Shown here: piece after piece, positions 32,427 through 39,241 of the stretch | How positions within the stretch are numbered: the first letter of the stretch is position 1 | Layout: each line of letters opens with the position of its first letter | Assembly: GCA_029260315.1 (NCBI GenBank) | Contig: JAJDDM010000066.1 | Span: 1 to 39,241, forward strand | From: Phycisphaerales bacterium | GTDB taxonomy: Bacteria > Planctomycetota > Phycisphaerae > Phycisphaerales > UBA1924 | Direction: 5' to 3' | DNA: 39,241 nt | Notes under the pieces: model-generated | Databases searched by the model: none | What the model was told of the DNA's origin: nothing | Seen by the model: only the letters and a program-made list of their open reading frames with translations | Position numbers and translations under genes: made by a program

Positions 32427-32852
32427 ATGCGCCTGCTTGCCATCCTGACGCTGATCCTCGCCGCCTCGCCGCGGCTGGGTGTGGCCGCTGTCGAGCCGCA
32501 ATCTCAGCAGCCCCCCTGCGAAACCCTCGCCTGCTGCGAGCCGGTCGTCGTCGAGACCTGCTGCGGCCAGACGATCGAGGTTGTGCCCGCGACCCACGCC
32601 TCGTGTCCGATAACCGGCGGCTCGTGCGCCTGCATGGCCCAGCCAACAGAGGATTCGCAGCCAGCGGTACCCGCCCCGATGCCTCGCGTCGGCAGCGACC
32701 TGATGCTCGCCGCAAACGCCGCTCGCTCTCGCGAGGTGGTCACCACCGAGCGAGTCCTGGCCATCCGTCGGGCGGAGACAACGCTTGCCGCGCTGCGTGC
32801 GAATCGCACGCACAACGAGGCGCAGGCCCTCCTGGGCATATGGCAAACCTAG
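32427..32852 (+). CDS. Small Cys-rich secreted protein heading the metal efflux operon
   Basis: A 141-residue protein with a clear signal peptide (MRLLAILTLILAASPRLGVA). The mature N-terminal half contains eight cysteines in pairs and clusters: PPCETLACCEP, VETCCGQTIEV, ASCPITGGSCACM. The C-terminal half is a charged helix (REVVTTERVLAIRRAETTLA). I know no named family, but it stands directly before the outer-membrane, adaptor and pump genes of a copper/silver efflux system, and Cys/Met clusters suit a periplasmic metal binder. That role is inferred from position. ATG 32427 is preferred; a GTG two codons earlier is in frame, and neither has a strong ribosome site. Confidence 0.6.
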   Translation: MRLLAILTLILAASPRLGVAAVEPQSQQPPCETLACCEPVVVETCCGQTIEVVPATHASCPITGGSCACMAQPTEDSQPAVPAPMPRVGSDLMLAANAARSREVVTTERVLAIRRAETTLAALRANRTHNEAQALLGIWQT

Positions 32853-32948
32853 GACCGGAGATCCGCGGAGAAGCTGCGCGCCCCGATGGGTCGCGCTCTC
32901 GCAGTCACCCGTTCCCACCGCTTTGCCATCAAGCCCAGGAGCCGTTCC

Positions 32949-34484
32949 ATGGCCATCCCGATTCGCGCGTGCGCCGTGAGCGCCGCATGCCCGTTCATCG
33001 GGCGTTCCGGTCCCCTACTTATCCCGATTCGCGCGTGCGCCGTGAGCGCCGCCGGCGTGCTCAGCGCGTGCTCGAGCCCGTTCGACACATCGTACGAACC
33101 CGCGCAGACGCCCCGGCGAGTCACGCTCAACACCATCGAGTCCGCGCCGGCGTCGTCGTTCCGCGATCGGGACCGACAAGACTCCGCTGACGAGGGCCCA
33201 TCGCAGCCGACGCTCGATGACGCGTCCTCGCCCGACGATTATGTGCGCTACGCGCTGTTCCACAGCCCCGAGGTCGAGAGCGCGTATCAGACGTGGCGGG
33301 CGGCGAGCGAGCGCCTGCCGCAGGTCTCGGCGCTGCCCGACCCGCGCCTGAGCGTCGGTTTCTTCCTCGACGAGGTCGAGACGCGAACCGGCGCACAGCA
33401 GGCCCGCCTGGGGATGCAGCAGACGTTTCCCTGGCCGGGCAAACTCTCGGATCGGGAGGACGCCGCCGGGCGGGCCGCGATGGCCTCCTGGCGACGCTTC
33501 GAGGGCGTGCGCCTTGCGCTCAGCGAGCGAGTCGTCGCCGCGCTCCACGAGCTTGCCTACCTCGACGCCTCGACGCGCATCACCCAGGAGAACCTCGACC
33601 TGCTCCGCTCGTTCGAGCAAGTGGTCCGGGCACGCTACCGCGTCGGCGTGGGCTCGCATCCCGAGCTCGTCCGCGCCCAGGTCGAGCTGGGCCAGCTCGA
33701 GGACCGCCTGCTTCAGCTCAGGGCGCTGCGACCTCCGCTGGTCGGCGAGCTCAACGCGCTGCTCAATCGCGACGCGACCGCGAGCGTGCCCGTGCTGGAT
33801 CGCCTGCCGGCCCGCGTCGCGATCGGCGATGCCGCCCCACTCGCCGAGATCGCAAGACGGACGAATCCGGGATTGCTGGCGCTCGACGAGCAGATCGCCG
33901 AGCAGCGCCTGCTGACCGAGGTCGCCCGGGCCGACGGCCTGCCCGACCTGACCATCGGGCTGGATTACCTCGTCACCGACGAGGCATCGAACTCCGCGAT
34001 CGCTGAGAGCGGCGACGACCCGATCATGCTGACACTGGGCGTCAATGTGCCGCTTTGGCGCGACAAGTACAACGCGGGCGTGCGCGAGACGATCGCCCGG
34101 CGGCTCGCGGTCTCCAGCCGACGGGCCGACGAGGCCAACCGCATCGCGTCGGCGCTGCATCGGGCGTGGTTCGAGCACACCGACGCCGACCGGCGCGTCC
34201 GCCTGTACGACAAGACGCTGATTCCCAAGGCGACCGAATCGCTGCGCGCCTCGCTCGCGGGGTTCCGCGCGGGCGAGACGAGCCTGCTCGACCTGTTGGA
34301 CACCGAGCGGACGCTGCTGGAGTTCGCCATCGCTTCCGAGCGCGCCCGGTCAGAGCGGGGCAAGGCGCTGGCCAGGCTCCACACGCTCGTGGGTGAGCAG
34401 GTACCGACCAGGATCGTAGATGAGAATGAGGGCGCGCAGAACGAAGATATCCCAACAGAGAACACCGAGGAGGTGCGGCCGTGA
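32949..34484 (+). CDS. TolC/CusC-like outer-membrane efflux lipoprotein
   Basis: Forms the outer-membrane exit duct of the efflux complex with the adaptor and pump that follow. The leader ends in a lipobox, VLSAC, with the lipidated Cys at residue 41, as in CusC. The body has the two-fold TolC repeat: LPDPRLSVGFFLDEVETRTG, LGMQQTFPWPGKLSDREDAA, VRARYRVGVGSHPELVRAQV and LEDRLLQLRALRPPLVGELN, then its second half LDYLVTDEAS, LGVNVPLWRDKYNAGVRETI, SLAGFRAGETSLLDLLDTER. The C-terminus is acidic. The ATG at 32949 has AGGAG eight bases upstream. Length 511 residues, usual for the family apart from the long leader, which carries the duplicated IPIRACAVSAA. Its TGA overlaps the GTG of the adaptor gene (GTGA, 34481-34484). 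Confidence 0.92.
   Translation: MAIPIRACAVSAACPFIGRSGPLLIPIRACAVSAAGVLSACSSPFDTSYEPAQTPRRVTLNTIESAPASSFRDRDRQDSADEGPSQPTLDDASSPDDYVRYALFHSPEVESAYQTWRAASERLPQVSALPDPRLSVGFFLDEVETRTGAQQARLGMQQTFPWPGKLSDREDAAGRAAMASWRRFEGVRLALSERVVAALHELAYLDASTRITQENLDLLRSFEQVVRARYRVGVGSHPELVRAQVELGQLEDRLLQLRALRPPLVGELNALLNRDATASVPVLDRLPARVAIGDAAPLAEIARRTNPGLLALDEQIAEQRLLTEVARADGLPDLTIGLDYLVTDEASNSAIAESGDDPIMLTLGVNVPLWRDKYNAGVRETIARRLAVSSRRADEANRIASALHRAWFEHTDADRRVRLYDKTLIPKATESLRASLAGFRAGETSLLDLLDTERTLLEFAIASERARSERGKALARLHTLVGEQVPTRIVDENEGAQNEDIPTENTEEVRP
32955..33052 (+). repeat. Two identical 32-bp direct repeats inside a signal peptide
   Basis: The same 32 bases (beginning ATCCCGATTCGCGCG) occur at 32955-32986 and 33021-33052. 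The offset of 66 bases equals 22 codons, so both copies are read in the same frame and each encodes IPIRACAVSAA in the leader of the TolC-like protein. The 34 bases between them are not repeated. Confidence 0.95.
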
Positions 34485-36524
34485 CAACGAGATTCCAGAA
34501 AGTCCGAGAGGTCGCCGCGTGGACGTGGCGCCACACTTCCGCGTTCGTCGCGTTGGTGCTGATTGTCGGTGCGCTGGTTCTCGGATACAAGGTCGCCAGC
34601 CCCGGGCCCGAGCCCGAGGGTGAGATCGTCCAGAGCGAGCACGAGCACGACGACGATGAGCCGCAGATGTACACCTGTTCGATGCATCCATCCGTTCGCC
34701 TGCCCGATCCGGACGCCAAGTGTCCGATCTGCTTCATGGATCTGATTCCGGTCGCCGAAGGCGCTGGGGGCGAGGGCAGCGAGCTGCGCCTCACGATCAG
34801 TGAGGCCGCCCGGGCCATGAGCCGGATCGAGACCGCCAAGGTCGGACGGTTCTTCCCCACCGCCGAGGTCCGTCTGTTCGGCAAGGTCACCTATGACGAG
34901 ACATCGGTCGCCCGCCTCAGCGCCTATTTCCCCGGGCGCATCGAGCGGCTGTTCGTGAACTACGTCGGGGTGCCCGTCGCCAAGGGCGACCACCTCGCCG
35001 AGCTGTACAGCCCGGAGCTGCTCGCGGTGTTCGAGGAGCTCCGTCAGTCCAGCCGCTCGTCCGATGAGTCCGAGGGCATGAGCGAGCTGGTCCGCGAGGC
35101 GACCCGCGGCACGCTGCGGGCCGCACGCGACAAGCTTCGGCTGTTCGGACTGACCCAGGACCAGATCGAGTCGATCGAGAACAGGACGTACGACTCCGAT
35201 CACCTCACGGTCTATGCGCCGATCGGCGGCGTCGTCACGAGTCTCGCGATCCGGGAGGGCGACTATGTCGGGACGGGCGACCCCATCGCGACGGTCGCCA
35301 ACCTCTCGCACCTCTGGATCGATCTGGAGGCCTACGAGTCCCAGCTCCCGTTGCTCCGCTGGGGCCAGCCGGTCTCGTTCACCGTCGAGGCACACCCGGG
35401 ACAGCGCTTCGAGGGACGGATCTCGTTCATCGAGCCGATCGTCGATGAGCAGACCAGAACCGCCGCGGTGCGCGTCGCGGTTGACAACGACGAGTTCCGC
35501 CTCAAGCCCGGCATGTTCGCCTCGGCGGTGATCCGCCCGAAGGTCAGCGCCGCCGGCGTCGCCATCGGCGATGAGTTCGCGGGCAAGTGGGTCGGCCCGA
35601 TGCACCCCACGATCGTCAAGGACGGGCCCGGCGCGTGCGATATCTGCGGCATGGACCTCGTCCCCGCCGAGACGTTCGGCGTGGTGAGCGACTCGGCGTC
35701 GCATGAGGCCCCGCTGGTGATCCCCCGATCCGCCGTGCTGTTCACGGGCGCGCGATCGGTGGTCTACGTTCAGGTCGAGGACGCCGAGTCGCCGACGTAT
35801 GAGGTGCGCGAGGTCATCCTCGGGCCGCGTGCCGGCGAGTTCTACGTCGTCATAAGCGGCCTGGAAGAGGGCGAGTCGGTCGTCGCCAACGGCTCATTCC
35901 GCGTCGATAGCGCGATGCAGATCGCCGCCAAGCCCAGCATGATGGCACCCAACGGCGGCGGCGCGCCCGTGCATGACCACGAGGGCTTGACGCTGGCCCC
36001 CGCACAACCGTCCCCGGATGTGCCGGAGTCGTTTATCCAGAGCCTCGACCCGGTCTATATCGCGTATCTCGAGGCCCAGGAACGCCTCGCCGCCGATGAC
36101 CTCGCCGGGTTCCTCGACGCGGCCATGGACCTCAACGCCAAGCTCGGCGCGATCACGGAGCTTGGACTCGCCGGCGAGTCGCTGGCGAGCTGGCGCACCG
36201 CCTCGGCAAAGCTGCGCGTCGATCCGTCCATTACCACGATCGAGGACGCCCGCGCCCGCTTCGAGGCCATGAGCGACGGCGTGATCGAGTTGCAGCGCCG
36301 ATTCGGGCACGCCGCCGGCGAGACATGGAACATCGCCTTTTGCCCGATGGCATTTGACTTCAAGGGCGCCGACTGGCTCCAGCGGGGCGAGACCATCAAC
36401 AACCCGTACTTCGGCGAGGCCATGCTTCAGTGCGGCGAGATCCGCGAGTCCTTCCCGTCGCTCGGCGAGCCCGAAGCCGATCAGCCCGAGAGTGACGTCC
36501 AGACGCATGGCGAGGGGCACGACA

Positions 36525-36532
<8 letters not shown>
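34481..36532 (+). CDS. cusB: RND efflux periplasmic adaptor, CusB type, with two metal-binding domains
   Basis: Links the inner-membrane pump to the outer-membrane duct and hands metal to the pump. One N-terminal transmembrane segment (FVALVLIVGALVLGYKVA) is followed by a His/Asp stretch (SEHEHDDDE). A heavy-metal-binding domain is at about 63-90 (YTCSMHPSVRLPDPDAKCPI, CFMDLIPV). The adaptor core has the hairpin/lipoyl features VRLFGKVTYDETSVARLSAY, FPGRIERLFVNYVGVPVAKG and VYAPIGGVVTSLAIREGDYV. A second heavy-metal domain is embedded at about 369-400 (KWVGPMHPTIVKDGPGACDI, CGMDLVPAE). The C-terminal 150 residues resemble the DUF3347 copper-binding domain (FCPMAFDFKGADWLQRGE, NPYFGEAMLQCGEI). 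Length 683 residues, longer than E. coli CusB (about 400) because of these added domains. GTG start overlaps the upstream stop; the end overlaps cusA by eight bases. Confidence 0.94.

Positions 36533-39241
<2,709 letters not shown>

Overview
The window looks like a chromosomal segment of a GC-rich planctomycete, most likely class Phycisphaerae. Three things point there: a TIGR02999-type ECF sigma factor coupled to a TPR serine/threonine kinase, pseudopilins with a C-terminal ...DGH motif, and above all a long run of secreted proteins ending in the paired 'DADDFFxYLD' domain known as the GC-type dockerin. No rRNA, tRNA, CRISPR array or complete insertion sequence was recognised.

Layout. 1-963: edge of an unknown minus-strand gene, an HNH endonuclease gene cut off before its catalytic motif, and a REP-like double hairpin. 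964-2508 (-): dihydrolipoyl dehydrogenase. 2685-5947 (+): ECF sigma factor and receptor-like Ser/Thr kinase, translationally coupled, preceded by a 4 x 10-bp tandem repeat. 6325-7371 (+): pseudopilin. 7633-26423 (+): ten intact genes for secreted GC-type dockerin proteins (PstS-like, choice-of-anchor B, SGNH hydrolase, YVTN-type propeller, two small proteins, a DDG/LY repeat protein, a LamG-like protein, two FG-GAP proteins), with decayed relatives at 13063-13309 and 15051-15268. 26424-29399 (+): a visibly lower-GC three-gene block (membrane protein, Cys-rich membrane protein, MauE/DoxX-pseudopilin fusion) that abuts the headless 3' end of another dockerin gene (29439-29702). 29894-32182 (+): an eleventh intact dockerin protein with an SbsA-like Ig domain. 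32427-39241 (+): a Cus-type copper/silver efflux operon (Cys-rich secreted protein, TolC-like lipoprotein, CusB, CusA), with CusA running off the right edge.

How it fits together. The dockerin genes encode modular exported proteins, mostly beta-propeller or lectin-like, that share an interchangeable C-terminal module and look like a local duplication family whose tails recombine and decay. No cohesin is visible, so what the tails bind is open. In every tail the two middle cysteines are either both present or both absent, which suggests a disulfide between them. The most unusual gene is the fusion at 28131-29399: a four-helix MauE/DoxX redox protein sits where a prepilin leader should be, with topology such that prepilin peptidase could release two proteins from one precursor. 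It follows a 12-cysteine protein and a candidate leaderless promoter. The Cus operon is ordinary in plan, but its CusA carries a large extra membrane and soluble segment.
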